Positions 28,366 to 39,400 of a stretch of DNA of 64,000 nt are shown here, in pieces; positions within the stretch are counted from its first letter, which is position 1; each line of letters opens with the position of its first letter. The DNA is from Natrarchaeobius oligotrophus (GTDB lineage: Archaea; Halobacteriota; Halobacteria; Halobacteriales; Natrialbaceae). The notes under the pieces are model-generated. The model was given only the letters and a program-made list of their open reading frames with translations, had not been told where the DNA came from and made no database searches. A program made the translations under genes and the position numbers. The stretch is taken from the NCBI RefSeq assembly GCF_003841465.1, contig NZ_REFZ01000005.1, positions 1 to 64,000 on the forward strand. Reading direction: 5' to 3'.

Positions 28366-30066
28366 CTAGTCGGCGAGCGAGAGGACGATAACCGCTCGCG
28401 TTCCACCGAGGCTCGGGTCGGCGTCGATCCTGAACGTACCGCCGGACTTTCGGACGACGAGGTCGACCATCCAGAGCCCGATGCCGGAGCCGTGCTGGAG
28501 GTCGGTCTCCTCGCCTGCGTCGAGCGCATCGATCTCGTGGCCGTCGATGCCGGGACCGTCGTCCGCGACGACGATCCGGACGCGGTCGTCGACCACGCGC
28601 GAACGGAGTTCGATCCGGAGTGGACGAGAGGCAGCGCCGTGGACGATCGCGTTCTGTAACAGCTCCTCGATCGCCCGCTCGAGGCTCGGGTGGGCGACGA
28701 CGGAGAGGTCGGACGGCACCTCGTTGTCGATCGCGACGTCCGATCGGGCGTCGTAGCGTTCGGTGTGTCGCTCGACGATCCGGCCGAGTCGGATCGGCTC
28801 GTCGACCGTCTCCGTGTCGATGACCGACTCGAGTTCTTTCGCCTTCTCGCTGTGGCTGAGGAGACGATCCGCGTCGGCCAGGATCGCGTTCGCTCGCGCC
28901 GCGAGGCGGTCGTCGTCCGCGCGGTCGCGGATGAGCTCGGCGTTTCCGCGGAGGGTCGTCAGCTCGTTTCTGATGTTGTGTCGGAACACCCGCGACAGCA
29001 CCTGCTTGAGCAGGTCGAGCTCTTGCTCTCGTTGTTTGAGTTCGGTGACGTCCCGCAGGACGAGCAGCGAACCGGTGACGACGCCTCCCTGTTCGATCGG
29101 GCGGACGTCCATCGTGAAGTGTCTCGTCTGTCCGTCGTCGTCGATCGACACCGGCGTTCCGCTCGCTCGCCCGCGCTCGTACTGCTCGAGGACCGACGGA
29201 TACTCGCGACAGAACGTCGAGAGCGGCGTTCCGATACAATCGCGCTCGGGTCCGAACAGTCGACGAGCGGCCGAGTTGGCGTCGACGATCGTTCCCCGGG
29301 CGTCCACCGAAATCATCGCGTCGGGCATCGTCTCGACGGCCGTTCTGCGGCTGACCGGAGCGAGCGCGAACAGCTGGTATCGAAAGAGCGCGAGTCCCCA
29401 GAGTCCGGTCGTGACGAGAAACAGAAGCGGCGTCAGGTCGACGTACGCGGGGATCGCGTCCACGTTCCGAAAGAGGTGGGTGTTGAGCGCACCGGGAAAG
29501 CCGATAGCCCATCCGGCCAGCAGCAACAGGATCTGGCGTCGATGATTACCGACGGCGGAACGCAGGTCCTGTGCGAGGACGCCGGCGGGGATCATCACCA
29601 GCGTGACCGCGAATCCGATGTGGACGATGTACCACGGACCCAGCACGAACTCGCCGATTCCGGCGGGGTTCGCCGGCGTCTCCGGCGCGAGCACGAGGTG
29701 GTGCCAGGGGTTCGTCGCGGTGAGGACGACCGTGAGCGCCGGGACGAGCAACACCGCCGCGAGGTGCGAGCGTTTCAGCGAAATCCGTCCCCGTCGAGTG
29801 TACTCCCAAACGAGCAACGGCCAGCCGAGCATCACGAAAATCTGGAACAGGTGGCGGATCGTCGTGTTGACGAACACGGGCATGACCGCCGTCGGCCAGG
29901 TGATCAGCGCGAGCTGGATCGACCAGCCGACCATGCCGATCTCACAGAGGAAGAAGCCTCGGGCGCCGGGTTTCCCCCGGTTTCGAAACGCGTAGGCTGC
30001 TACCCCCGCGATCGGCACGGCACAGATCACCATCAGAAACGTCATCGACTGCGCCGCGCTGGGCAT
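28366..30066 (-). CDS. 7TM-input sensor histidine kinase with PAS domain
   Basis: 566 residues. Seven hydrophobic segments fill the first about 225 residues (from MTFLMVICAVPIAGVAAYAF to PLLFLVTTGLWGLALFRYQL), the N-terminal 7TM input type. A PAS domain follows (TVETMPDAMISVDARGTIV-like, here AVETMPDAMISVDARGTIV, about 240-345). Next comes the phospho-acceptor helix VFRHNIRNELTTLRGNAEL (His near 362), then the ATPase with LLQNAIVHG, VADDGPGIDG and GSGIGLWMVDLVV. A small ligand or membrane state is the likely input. No response regulator gene is adjacent. It converges with rio1. Confidence 0.92.
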   Translation of the reverse strand: MPSAAQSMTFLMVICAVPIAGVAAYAFRNRGKPGARGFFLCEIGMVGWSIQLALITWPTAVMPVFVNTTIRHLFQIFVMLGWPLLVWEYTRRGRISLKRSHLAAVLLVPALTVVLTATNPWHHLVLAPETPANPAGIGEFVLGPWYIVHIGFAVTLVMIPAGVLAQDLRSAVGNHRRQILLLLAGWAIGFPGALNTHLFRNVDAIPAYVDLTPLLFLVTTGLWGLALFRYQLFALAPVSRRTAVETMPDAMISVDARGTIVDANSAARRLFGPERDCIGTPLSTFCREYPSVLEQYERGRASGTPVSIDDDGQTRHFTMDVRPIEQGGVVTGSLLVLRDVTELKQREQELDLLKQVLSRVFRHNIRNELTTLRGNAELIRDRADDDRLAARANAILADADRLLSHSEKAKELESVIDTETVDEPIRLGRIVERHTERYDARSDVAIDNEVPSDLSVVAHPSLERAIEELLQNAIVHGAASRPLRIELRSRVVDDRVRIVVADDGPGIDGHEIDALDAGEETDLQHGSGIGLWMVDLVVRKSGGTFRIDADPSLGGTRAVIVLSLAD

Positions 30067-30242
30067 GCGGGATCACTCGAACGACTATCATACGCACAAT
30101 TATAGGTATGGGCCGGTCAGTCCGCGCGAGACCGCGTTCGGTCGATCCTCGCGAGGACGCCGTCGGTCAGCCATCGGCGTCCCGACCGGTCGGCCGCCGC
30201 CGTCCCCGAACGCATTAGTGGCTCGCTCTCGCGCACTCTCCC

Positions 30243-30779
30243 ATGAACATCGGAATCATCGCGGACACCCACGACAACGTAGCGGCGGTCGAGCGCGCGA
30301 TCGAACTGTTCGACGCGGCGGGCGTCGAGGTCGTCGTCCACTGTGGCGACTTCGTCGCGCCGCCGGTGATCCCGCACTTCGAGGGGTTCGAACTCCACGG
30401 CGTCCTCGGAAACAACGACGGCGAGATCGCCGGCCTCGAAGCAGCGTTCGACTCGCTGGGCGGCGAGAGCGAACTCCACGGGCGGTTCGCGAACCTCGAG
30501 TTCGACGGCCTCTCGTTTGCGGTGTTACACGGAGAATCCAAAGCCGAGGTCGAAACGCTCGCGGCGGCCGAGACCTACGACGTCGTCTGTTACGGCCACC
30601 ACCACGAACGAGAGTGCACGGAACGCGGCCGGACGACGCTGGTCAATCCTGGCGGGCACTTCCCCTCGATCCCCGCCGATCACCGGACGGTGGCGATTCT
30701 CGACACGCTCTCGGAGAGCGTCCGGTTCCGATCGGTGCTCGAGGCCGAAGGCGACGCGGCGGGCGGACCAAGCGCTTAA
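30243..30779 (+). CDS. YfcE/MJ0936-type metallophosphoesterase
   Basis: 178 residues with the complete calcineurin-like motif set: IADTHDN (metal I, Asp 8 and His 10), VVHCGDFV, GVLGNNDGE, VLHGES and YGHHHERE, ending NPGGHF. Members hydrolyse phosphodiesters in vitro, with unclear natural substrates. The start at ATG 30243 is compact. It ends 25 bases before the KH-protein ATG and may share its transcript, which hints at a role in RNA metabolism; that link is inference. Confidence 0.88.
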   Translation: MNIGIIADTHDNVAAVERAIELFDAAGVEVVVHCGDFVAPPVIPHFEGFELHGVLGNNDGEIAGLEAAFDSLGGESELHGRFANLEFDGLSFAVLHGESKAEVETLAAAETYDVVCYGHHHERECTERGRTTLVNPGGHFPSIPADHRTVAILDTLSESVRFRSVLEAEGDAAGGPSA

Positions 30780-30804
30780 CCTCGCCGAGCGAGTACCGGA
30801 GCGT

Positions 30805-31362
30805 ATGCAGCACGTGAAGATTCCGCAGGAGCGAATCGGCGTTCTCATCGGGGAGGGCGGCGAGACGATGCGCGAGATCGAGGCGGAGGCCGAGGTGCGA
30901 CTCGACATCGACTCGGAGAACGGCTCCGTCGCGGTCGAAACCGTCGGCGATCCGGTCCGCGGCCTGAAAGGCCCCGAAATCGTCCGCGCGATCGGTCGCG
31001 GCTTTCCGCCCGAGGACGCATTGCGGCTGCTCGACGACGAGATGATGCTGTTCGACGTCGTCGACATCGACGCCGCATCGCGCAACAAAAACGACATGAA
31101 ACGCCAGAAGGGCCGTCTCATCGGCGAAGCGGGCCGAACCCGCGAGCTGATGGAAGAACTTTCGGGTGCGTCGGTCGTCATCTACGGCTCTACGCTCGGC
31201 ATGATCGGCACCCCAGAACAGGTCGAGGCGGTTCGCAGCGCCGCCGAAATGCTCTTAGACGGCGCGCCCCACGGCGCAGTCTACTCGTTCCTCGAGGAGC
31301 GCCACAACGAGATGAAACACCAGGGGATGGAGTACCACCGGTTCCCCGGCAGTCAGTCTTGA
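30805..31362 (+). CDS. KH-domain rRNA-maturation protein (archaeal Dim2/Pno1-like)
   Basis: 185 residues with two KH domains: VKIPQERIGVLIGEGGETMR (first, with the GxxG loop GEGG) and RQKGRLIGEAGRTRELMEEL (second, loop GEAG). DIDAASRNKNDMKRQKGR is a conserved basic patch. The archaeal Dim2 protein binds the 3' end of 16S rRNA and works with Rio1 and initiation factor 2. It follows the phosphoesterase by 25 bases. Confidence 0.92.
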   Translation: MQHVKIPQERIGVLIGEGGETMREIEAEAEVRLDIDSENGSVAVETVGDPVRGLKGPEIVRAIGRGFPPEDALRLLDDEMMLFDVVDIDAASRNKNDMKRQKGRLIGEAGRTRELMEELSGASVVIYGSTLGMIGTPEQVEAVRSAAEMLLDGAPHGAVYSFLEERHNEMKHQGMEYHRFPGSQS

Positions 31363-31473
31363 CCGTCGCGACGCGTCTCGTTTCGAGCGGGTTCCGATCG
31401 AGTTCGAGAACCATCCGGGCGAGGACTTCGCTCGAGCCCCCCTTTCCCGTCTTGCGATTATCGGTAGCCCACT

Positions 31474-31490
31474 CCGAAACACTTATATAG
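31474..31490 (+). promoter_or_regulatory. Strong promoter of the thermosome gene
   Basis: CCGAAAC immediately before ACTTATATAG forms a textbook archaeal BRE plus TATA box. It sits about 26 bases before the likely transcript start and about 35 bases before the ATG at 31516. It is the clearest promoter in the window, as expected for a highly expressed heat-inducible chaperonin. Confidence 0.75.
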
Positions 31491-31515
31491 AATAGCAATC
31501 AATCTTTCCTTGACT

Positions 31516-33192
31516 ATGGCACAACAGATGGGTAACCAGCCCCTCATCGTTCTCTCGGAGGACAGCCAGCGTACCTCCGGCAAAGACGCGCAGTCGATGA
31601 ACGTCCAGGCCGGAAAGGCCGTCGCCGAATCCGTACGGACCACCCTCGGTCCGAAGGGAATGGACAAGATGCTCGTCGACTCGACGGGCAACGTCGTCGT
31701 CACGAACGACGGCGTCACGCTCCTCTCGGAGATGGACATCGACCACCCGGCGGCCGACATGATCGTCGAAGTCGCCGAGACCCAGGAGGACGAGGTCGGC
31801 GACGGGACGACGAGCGCCGTCGTCGTGGCCGGCGAACTCCTCAGCCAGGCCGAGGACCTCCTCGAGCAGGACATTCACGCGACGACGCTCGCACAGGGGT
31901 ACCGCCAGGCCGCCGAGAAGGCCACCGAGGCCCTCGAGGAGATCGCGATCGACGTCGAGGAGGACGACGACGAGATCCTCCACCAGATCGCCGCCACCGC
32001 GATGACGGGCAAGGGCGCAGAGAGCGCCCGCGACCTGCTCGCCGACCTCGTCGTCAACGCGGTCCAGTCGGTCGCTGACGAGGACGGCATCGACACGGAC
32101 AACATCAAAGTCGAGAAAGTCGTCGGCGGCTCCATCGAGAACTCCGAACTCGTCGAGGGCGTCATCGTCGACAAGGAACGCGTCTCGGAGAACATGCCGT
32201 ACTTCGCCGACGACGCGAACGTCGCGATCATCGACGGCGATCTCGAGATCAAAGAGACCGAGATCGACGCCGAGGTCAACGTCACCGACCCCGAACAGCT
32301 CGAGCAGTTCCTCGAACAGGAGGAAGCTCAGCTGCGCGAGATGGCCGACGCCATCGCCGACGTCGGCGCCGACGTCGTCTTCGTCGACGGCGGCATCGAC
32401 GACATGGCCCAGCACTACCTCGCCCAGGAAGGCATCATCGCCGTCCGTCGCGTCAAATCCAGCGACCAGTCCCAGCTCGCCCGCGCGACCGGTGCCCGTC
32501 CGGTCTCGTCGGTCGACGACCTGAGCGAGGACGACCTCGGATTCGCCGGCAGCGTCGCCCAGAAGGACATCGCCGGCGATCAGCGCATCTTCGTCGAGGA
32601 CGTCGAGGACGCGAAAGCCGTCACGCTCATCCTCCGGGGTGGCACCGAGCACGTCATCGACGAGGTCGACCGCGCCATCGAGGACTCACTCGGCGTCGTC
32701 CGGACGACGATCGAAGACGGCAAGGTGCTCGCCGGCGGCGGCGCACCCGAAGTCGAGCTCTCGCTCGCCCTGCGCGACCACGCCGACTCCGTCGGCGGCC
32801 GCGAGCAGCTCGCGGTCGAGGCCTTCGCGGACGCACTCGAGGTCATCCCGCGAACGCTCGCCGAGAACGCCGGGCTCGACCCCATCGACTCGCTCGTCGA
32901 GCTCCGCGCCGACCACGACGGCGGCAACGAGGCCGCCGGACTCGACGCCTTCACTGGCGACACGATCGACATGGCCGAGGAGGGCGTCTACGAACCCCTC
33001 CGCGTGAAGACCCAGGCGATCGAATCCGCCACCGAGGCGGCCGTTATGCTGCTTCGCATCGACGACGTCATCGCCGCCGGCGACCTCGCGGTCTCCGACG
33101 ACGACGATGACGAGGACATGCCCGCCGGCGGTGCCGGTGGCATGGGCGGCGGCATGGGCGGCATGGGCGGCGGCATGGGCGGCATGATGTAA
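31516..33192 (+). CDS. thsA: Thermosome (group II chaperonin) subunit
   Basis: 558 residues, ATP-driven folding chamber subunit. Conserved elements include [15 protein letters not shown] (about 41-55), VTNDGVTLL and the ATPase motif [15 protein letters not shown] (95-109). The C-terminus is a Gly-Met repeat ([16 protein letters not shown]) that lines the closed chamber in this family. Haloarchaea have two or three paralogs; which one this is cannot be told without comparison. The start is ATG 31516, two codons after a TTG. It stands alone with its own strong promoter. Confidence 0.96.
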   Translation: MAQQMGNQPLIVLSEDSQRTSGKDAQSMNVQAGKAVAESVRTTLGPKGMDKMLVDSTGNVVVTNDGVTLLSEMDIDHPAADMIVEVAETQEDEVGDGTTSAVVVAGELLSQAEDLLEQDIHATTLAQGYRQAAEKATEALEEIAIDVEEDDDEILHQIAATAMTGKGAESARDLLADLVVNAVQSVADEDGIDTDNIKVEKVVGGSIENSELVEGVIVDKERVSENMPYFADDANVAIIDGDLEIKETEIDAEVNVTDPEQLEQFLEQEEAQLREMADAIADVGADVVFVDGGIDDMAQHYLAQEGIIAVRRVKSSDQSQLARATGARPVSSVDDLSEDDLGFAGSVAQKDIAGDQRIFVEDVEDAKAVTLILRGGTEHVIDEVDRAIEDSLGVVRTTIEDGKVLAGGGAPEVELSLALRDHADSVGGREQLAVEAFADALEVIPRTLAENAGLDPIDSLVELRADHDGGNEAAGLDAFTGDTIDMAEEGVYEPLRVKTQAIESATEAAVMLLRIDDVIAAGDLAVSDDDDDEDMPAGGAGGMGGGMGGMGGGMGGMM

Positions 33193-33439
33193 GCCCGGCC
33201 GAGACCACCCAGCCACTCAGCGTCGATTTTCACCCTCTCGACTCGGTTCCCGAGATCGAATCAGTTTTTGCGGCGATGCCCGACCCCAGCGAGTGGGATC
33301 GCCGTACCACGCCGTCTCTCGAGTGTCCGTCCACAGCGCGGGTGACGGAGCGTCGATGTCACGTCCGCCGCCTGACCGGGGACCAGGGAACCGCACTCGC
33401 TCAATTACACCTAAGTGAACTCCCGAAAAATTCGTCCGC

Positions 33440-34447
33440 ATGAACACGCTCCTCCTGGACAGCGGTGCCGTCGACGAACACGCCGACACGGCGGCCGTCA
33501 TCGACGCCGTCGAACGCGCGTTCGAGGCGTTCGAACGAGGCCGAACGCAGATGCCCGCGAAATCGTACGTCGACCTGCCGCAGTACAACGGCGACTTCCG
33601 GTCGATGCCCGCGTATCTCGAGACCGACCGGTGGGACGCGGCCGGACTCAAGTGGGTCAACGTCCACCCCGACAACCCCGTCGATCACGGCCTCCCGACC
33701 GTCCTCGGAACGATGATTTACTCCGACCCCGAGACGGCTTTTCCGCTCGCGATCATGGACGGCACGACGCTGACGATGAAACGGACCGGCGCGGCGGCCG
33801 CGGTCGCGACCGACTACCTCGCGGTCGAAGACGCCGCGTCGCTCGGCATCGTCGGCGCGGGCGTCCAGTCGTACACCCAGCTCGAGGCGATCGGCGAAGT
33901 GCGACCGATCGAGGAGGTCGTCGTCGCCGACAAAGACGACGGTCGCATCGAACGGTTCGTCGAGGCGTTCGGCGACGTCTACGACGTCCGCGCCGGCACA
34001 ATCTCCGAGGCCGGCCACTGCGACGTGCTCTCGACGGTGACGCCCGTCGAAGAACCCATCGTCGGACTCGAGGACGTCGGTGCGAAGACGCACGTGAACG
34101 CGATCGGTGCCGACGCAGCGGGCAAACACGAACTGGCCGACGAACTGTTGACGGCGGCGACGATCGTCATCGACGATCACGAACAGTGCACCCACTCCGG
34201 CGAGATCAACGTTCCGTACGGTGAGCGAGTGCTGACGGACGCGGACATTCACGCCGAAATCGGCGAACTCGTCGTCGGATCGAAGCCCGCGCGAACCGAC
34301 GAGACCGGGATCACGGTGTTCGACTCGACCGGGCTCGCGATCCAGGACGTCGCCGCCGCACACGTCGTCTACGAACGAGCCAGCGACGCGGGCGGCGGTC
34401 TCGAGTTCGATCTCGTCGGCGTCGGACGGCCGTCGGAGTCGAACTAA
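33440..34447 (+). CDS. Ornithine cyclodeaminase/mu-crystallin family dehydrogenase
   Basis: 335 residues. The dimer/substrate region has MPAKSYVDLPQYNGDFRSMPAY and GLKWVNVHPDNP, with the catalytic-type Lys in LKWVN. The NAD-binding motif is SLGIVGAGVQSYTQLEAI (about 134-151). DSTGLAIQDVAAAHVVY near the end is a family signature. Archaeal members include alanine dehydrogenase of Archaeoglobus, so ornithine, alanine or a related imino acid are candidates. Its promoter is probably the AT-rich patch near 33415. Confidence 0.88.
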   Translation: MNTLLLDSGAVDEHADTAAVIDAVERAFEAFERGRTQMPAKSYVDLPQYNGDFRSMPAYLETDRWDAAGLKWVNVHPDNPVDHGLPTVLGTMIYSDPETAFPLAIMDGTTLTMKRTGAAAAVATDYLAVEDAASLGIVGAGVQSYTQLEAIGEVRPIEEVVVADKDDGRIERFVEAFGDVYDVRAGTISEAGHCDVLSTVTPVEEPIVGLEDVGAKTHVNAIGADAAGKHELADELLTAATIVIDDHEQCTHSGEINVPYGERVLTDADIHAEIGELVVGSKPARTDETGITVFDSTGLAIQDVAAAHVVYERASDAGGGLEFDLVGVGRPSESN

Positions 34448-34506
34448 CTCCGGTGGCTCCACCCTCTACAGCCTCGTCGAACTCGAGGTCGCGATCGATC
34501 GATACG

Positions 34507-35274
34507 CTACAGCCACCGGGGAATCGATCCCGTCATCGCGAGTTCGTCGCAGTAGTGGACGATCGGCTCGTCGGCCGGCACAGGCAACCCGTTCGCCTCG
34601 AACATCGTGTTCTCGTAGATCGTCGCGTCGGCCGGTTGAAGCGGCCACGGATCGTGTGCGATCTCGCCGGTGAGAACGGTCCCGTCTCCGGGCGCGTAGA
34701 AGCGCCGGCGCTCCGTGAGCCAGTACTCGAGCGTCCCGGGTTCCGGACGGAAGACGCCACCAGTGGGTCGGTACGTCGCTGAAAACCGGACGGGCGCGTC
34801 GACGTGGCCGCCAGCACCGCGGACGTTCCCTCCTCGCGTACTCGAAAACGCGACCTGCGTTTCGTCGGAACCGACTCGTATCCTGGCGGAATGAACTGGC
34901 AATCGCGTCGATCGACCGACCAGCGACGCGATCAGCGGACTGGCCACGTCGACGCTGAAGAAAAACAGTCCCGGATCGCCGCGGTATCTCACGTACGTTC
35001 GGACGTTGAGCTCGGGAAACGCGGCTCTGAACGCCGACGGCGATCCGCGAATTCCGGCGTTCGTGAGCACGAACGGCACGACGCCGATCCAGGCCCGCCC
35101 ATCGCGCGTCTCGAGCGTCAGTCGACCGGGAACGTGCGGTCGAACGGCGTCCGGGTCGACCGGCCAGTGAGCGAACAACCCGTGTCGCCACGTCATCGAA
35201 GCGACGTGGGGCGTCCTGGAGAGCGCTCGTTCGTCCATCCTCTCTCGAAACTGATCCGTACGTTGCTCGGTCAT
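34507..35274 (-). CDS. DUF2071 (YqjF-like) protein
   Basis: 255 residues with the family layout: ASMTWRHGLFAHWPVDPDAV at the start, GRAWIGVVPFVLTNAGIRG, ELNVRTYVRYRGDPGLFFFS, and a C-terminal LTERRRFYAPGDGTVLTGEI. The fold resembles acetoacetate decarboxylase, but the catalytic lysine is not evident, so an enzymatic role is unknown. The ATG at 35274 was chosen because a TATA-like ATTTTATGCG on the minus strand lies at about 35315-35325; the earlier ATGs at 35331-35334 would precede it. Confidence 0.82.
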   Translation of the reverse strand: MTEQRTDQFRERMDERALSRTPHVASMTWRHGLFAHWPVDPDAVRPHVPGRLTLETRDGRAWIGVVPFVLTNAGIRGSPSAFRAAFPELNVRTYVRYRGDPGLFFFSVDVASPLIASLVGRSTRLPVHSARIRVGSDETQVAFSSTRGGNVRGAGGHVDAPVRFSATYRPTGGVFRPEPGTLEYWLTERRRFYAPGDGTVLTGEIAHDPWPLQPADATIYENTMFEANGLPVPADEPIVHYCDELAMTGSIPRWL

Positions 35275-35416
35275 CTCGAGTAGTAGCGCGTCTATCCGTC
35301 GTACACCGAGCAGACGCATAAAATGGTTCATCAACTATCAGATTCGATGGAGGTTCGACGGTCCGAAAATCGGAGACGAGAATCGACGCATCGTAGTTAA
35401 TATTGTAGCGTTAGAG

Positions 35417-35430
35417 TTTAAATATAATAG
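35417..35430 (+). promoter_or_regulatory. AT-rich promoter of the TFB gene
   Basis: The segment TTTAAATATAATAG is a TATA box. It is about 35 bases before the GTG start at 35464 and embedded in a very AT-rich 120-base spacer. This supports the GTG start, since no ATG lies nearby in frame. Confidence 0.65.
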
Positions 35431-35463
35431 CGGGTTTAGTGGTTCTATAGGTAATAACCAGCA

Positions 35464-36357
35464 GTGAAGAGTAGTACGCTCGCGAGCTGTTCGGAGTGTG
35501 GCGGGAGGGTACGGAAATCAGGGACTGAGACCGTCTGCGAAGACTGCGGCCTCGTGGCGGGGGAGGACGCCCTCGACCGCGGTCCCGAGTGGCGGTCGTT
35601 CGACGACGCCGATACCGACAAACGACGAACCGGCGCACCGCTCACTCGCTCGAGACACGATCGAGGACTCTCGACCGAGATCGGGTACGGATCCGGATCC
35701 AGTTCGTACGACGCACGGCTAACCGGCCGAAAACGACGCCAGATCGCTCGCCTCCGACGCGAACACAATCGCGCACGAATCTCCTCGAAGGTGGAACGAA
35801 ACCAGATCTACGGCTTCGCAGAAATCAGGCGGATACACGCGTTGCTCTCGCTTCCCGACGACAACAGGGAACAGTCCTGTGCGCTGTTCGAGTCCGCACA
35901 GTCGGAAGGCCTATTCCAGGGCCGATCGCTCGAGGGGTTCGCGGCCGCGTCGGTTTATGCGATCTGTCGGATCCGCTCGATCGCCAGAACGATCGACGAA
36001 ATCGCGGGCGTCGCCCGGGCCGACGAGGACGAACTCAAAGTCGCCTACGACGCGCTGAATCGGGAACTCGGCCTTCCAACCGGCCCGATCGATCCCGCAC
36101 AGTACCTTCCGCGGTTCGCCTCGAAACTCGACCTCGAAACGGACGTCGAACGACGCGCTCGCGAACACGTAGCGGCGTTGCTCGAGGAGGGACTGATCGG
36201 CGGTCGAAATCCGGGCGGCGTCGCCGCCGCCTGTCTCTACAAGGCGGCCCGCGACCGTTCGGAGTGGCCGTCGGTCACACAGGCCGACGCCGCGGACGTA
36301 GCCGACGTCTCCCCGGTGACGATCCGTTCGACGGTGACCGAACTCGACGAGCGGTGA
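35464..36357 (+). CDS. tfb: Transcription initiation factor TFB
   Basis: 297 residues, the archaeal TFIIB that recruits RNA polymerase to TATA/BRE promoters. The zinc ribbon is C9-x2-C12 and C25-x2-C28. The B-finger/linker region has LTRSRHDRGLSTEIGYG. Two cyclin repeats follow, the first ending with GFAAASVYAICRIR and the second with GGVAAACLYKAAR. Haloarchaea keep many TFBs that pair with different TBPs to steer programmes. The N-terminus here is short and starts at GTG, and the core is more diverged than a housekeeping TFB, which suggests a specialised paralog (inference). Confidence 0.95.
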   Translation: MKSSTLASCSECGGRVRKSGTETVCEDCGLVAGEDALDRGPEWRSFDDADTDKRRTGAPLTRSRHDRGLSTEIGYGSGSSSYDARLTGRKRRQIARLRREHNRARISSKVERNQIYGFAEIRRIHALLSLPDDNREQSCALFESAQSEGLFQGRSLEGFAAASVYAICRIRSIARTIDEIAGVARADEDELKVAYDALNRELGLPTGPIDPAQYLPRFASKLDLETDVERRAREHVAALLEEGLIGGRNPGGVAAACLYKAARDRSEWPSVTQADAADVADVSPVTIRSTVTELDER

Positions 36358-36408
36358 CCGATCGGCGGGCGGGACGATGACGGTGTTCGAGCGGTGGCTC
36401 CGCGTCGA

Positions 36409-39400
36409 CTACGTCGTCCGCAGGGCGTCGGTACTCGGTTCGTACACCTCGCCTTTCTGTTTGAGTTTCTCGATCTCGTGTTCGGCTTTCGACTGGTCCA
36501 TGCCGACTTCCTCGGCCCGCTCGAGGACGATGTCGACCGGCGCACCCTCGTCGTACTCCTCTTCGATGTCGGCGATGAGTCCTTTGAGGTTCTTGATCCG
36601 GTCGCGCTGGGACTTCGAAGTGCCCGCCTCGACGATGTCCGCGTCGAACTCGCCGGTTTCGGGATCGACGCCGATATCCTGCAGGCACGAGCGGACGATC
36701 TCGACGACGTGCTCGGCGTCGGACTGTTCGACCGTATCGGACAGGCGAATCCGAGCGCTCGCCTCCGAGAGCCGAACCAGCGCCTCGAGTTTTCGCGCCG
36801 TAACCGGAATCGGCGCGTCCTCGTCGGTCCCCTTCGAGCGCAGGTCGACGTAGAAATCACGGATGGTCTCGCGGGCCTCCTCGGTCATCCGCGGATGACA
36901 GTTCTGTTTCGCGAACGCGATGTACTTCCGCAGGAGGTCCGCGTCGATGTCGGGATCGACCGTCTCGGTCATCTCGTCGATCTCGTCCTGGCTCACGTCG
37001 AGCGAGGCCATCTGCTCACGCTGGGTCGTCAACTCGCCCGCGTAGTTGGTCGTCAAGATGTGTTCTGCGAGATTTCTGTCTTTCTCCTCGTCGGGCTGGT
37101 CGGTCACCGTAAAGATCAGGTCGAACCGCGAGATGAGTGCCGGCTCGAGGTCGATCTGCTCGCTGATCGGCTCGTAGTGGTCGAACCGGCCGTACTTCGG
37201 ATTGGCCGCCCCGAGCAGCGAACAGCGGGACTTCAGCGTCGCGTTGATGCCGGCCTTCGAGACCGAAATCTTCTGTTGTTCGAGGGCCTCGTGCATGGCG
37301 GAACGATCTTCAGAGTTGTGGACGACCATGCCGTTCGCGATGAAGTTGTGGGTCCCCTCTACCGTGAGGTCGTACACGTAGTCGAAGTCGTGGTCATCGT
37401 CCCGTCGAACGCTGACTATTTCGCTGGGTTCGACGTCACGGAGGCCCGGATTCGCTGGGTTAGTGGTTGCGGTACCGCCGTCTGCGGCAATCGAGGGCGT
37501 GCCACAGGGCACGAGCGTTCGGTCACCTGCCTCGAGACTCGAAGCATCCCGCTCGACAATCGATCCGTTCTGGTAGACGAAAAACGGGTGATCGGGAGTC
37601 GATCGGAGTCGCTCTCCGCTTTCAGTGGTAACGTCGATCAGCTCTGTCGGTGTTTCGTACTGGTGGACAGCAGTTACGGGCCGGTCGACGATCGCTCCGG
37701 TCTCAGTCATCGTTCGAACGGAGAAATCCACGTCCCGGATCGTCCGGCCGTTCTCGAGTTCTTCGATCGAACCGTCTGCTACCGCATCATGTGCTAATTC
37801 CCGGATTGGTTTGATTCCATTACCAGCATGTACTAATGTATCTCCAGTGACACACCGCATCTTATCCAGCTCGTCGACCGCCGCGATCCCCTGATCCGCG
37901 AGAACTAACGCGCCTGCCTCGAGGGTCCACTGCTGTCCGTCGCCGAAGTCGTCCCGGACAGCAGCGGCGGTAAGCCCCGCCGAGGACGAACCCTTCCCGG
38001 AGGTGTAGACGGATCGAGGTGCAATATTCTGGATATACCCTAGCATCTGAGAGTTGTGCGAGATAACACCGTTCGAGACGTAGTTGTGGGTTTCCTCGAC
38101 CTCGAGGTCGTACACCCAGTCGTCATCGGGTTCGAGCGTCTCCAGCGACGCAATTCGATCAGTACCAGCGGCGGCCGCAACCGTGATTCCGCCGTCAGGG
38201 CGGACACGTTCCGCCGAACGAGTGTGTGGGTCTATAGCCGGCGCAGCGACAGCAATCGCATCACCGATGTCGAGTTCCTCTGCACGGGTCGCTTGAAAGC
38301 CCCCAGCAGCATCGACGAACAGTGGATGCGATGGCGTCACCTCGAGTTCGCGGCCGCTCGAAGTTCGTATTCGATACATCTGTTCGGGCGCTTCTCGCTT
38401 CCACACTTTGATCGCACGCTGGGGAGCAATCGAACCGTCTTTCTGGAGAGACGGAACCTCGAGATCGACCTCGTCCCACCAGCCGTCATCGATCGGTTTC
38501 GGATCGTCGAGGTTCGACTCGACGAGCTCTCGAATCGGAACGGTTTTTCCGTCTGCGAGGGTGACCTTCGTGTCCCCGCGAACACACTTACCAGTACCCG
38601 GATCACCGATAAGGAGCATGTGCAGATCCCCGCGGATCCTCGAGCCGTCGGGCAACTGTTTCGTAACCCCCGAAAAGAGCTGGAAGATCATGGCGAGTTT
38701 CTCCTGTTCGTAGCCGTAGATCGAGGGGGCGATAGAGCCGACCATCCGCTCGTAGACGTCGTCCTGATTGGAGATCTCGTAGATCTTCTTTTTGTCCTCG
38801 TCGGTGATGTTCATGTCCTCGAACTGCTCTTCGTCGACTTCGACGGAGATCCCCTCCATGTAGAAATCGAAGACGGGAGATTTGTCCTGGCCGTCGCTCT
38901 GTTGCTCGAGGCGTAACACGCCGGTCGCGGAGACGTTGTCGCCGGGCGTGACCTCGCCGGTGATGTCGTCTTCGACGTGGACGTCGAGCGACTGTGGCGT
39001 CTCGCCGCCGCGAAGCCCCTCGGGACTTTCCTGAATGCGGAGTTTCTGGGAGTCGACGAACTCGGACTGGTCGAAGTTCACGCGAAACGGTCCCTGTCGT
39101 TCACAGCCCTGACACTCGTGGGGTTCCTGGAAGTTACCGCTGGACTGAGGGACGCGCGTGAGGGTGCCACAGAGCTGGCACTCGAAGGCGGCCTCCTCGA
39201 TTTTGGGACGGACGTCGGTCGCCTTGCGGACGATACCACGCACCTGAACCAGGGAGTTCATATCGCGTGCGCGAATCTCCCGGATTTCGGGCGACTCCGT
39301 CTCGGGGAGATTTCGAATGCGGACGTGCGCCTGACCGAGGCTGACGTCGATCGGGAGGTCGTAGAGTCGAAGCGCTTCTTCGGCGTAGCGCTGGAGCTGT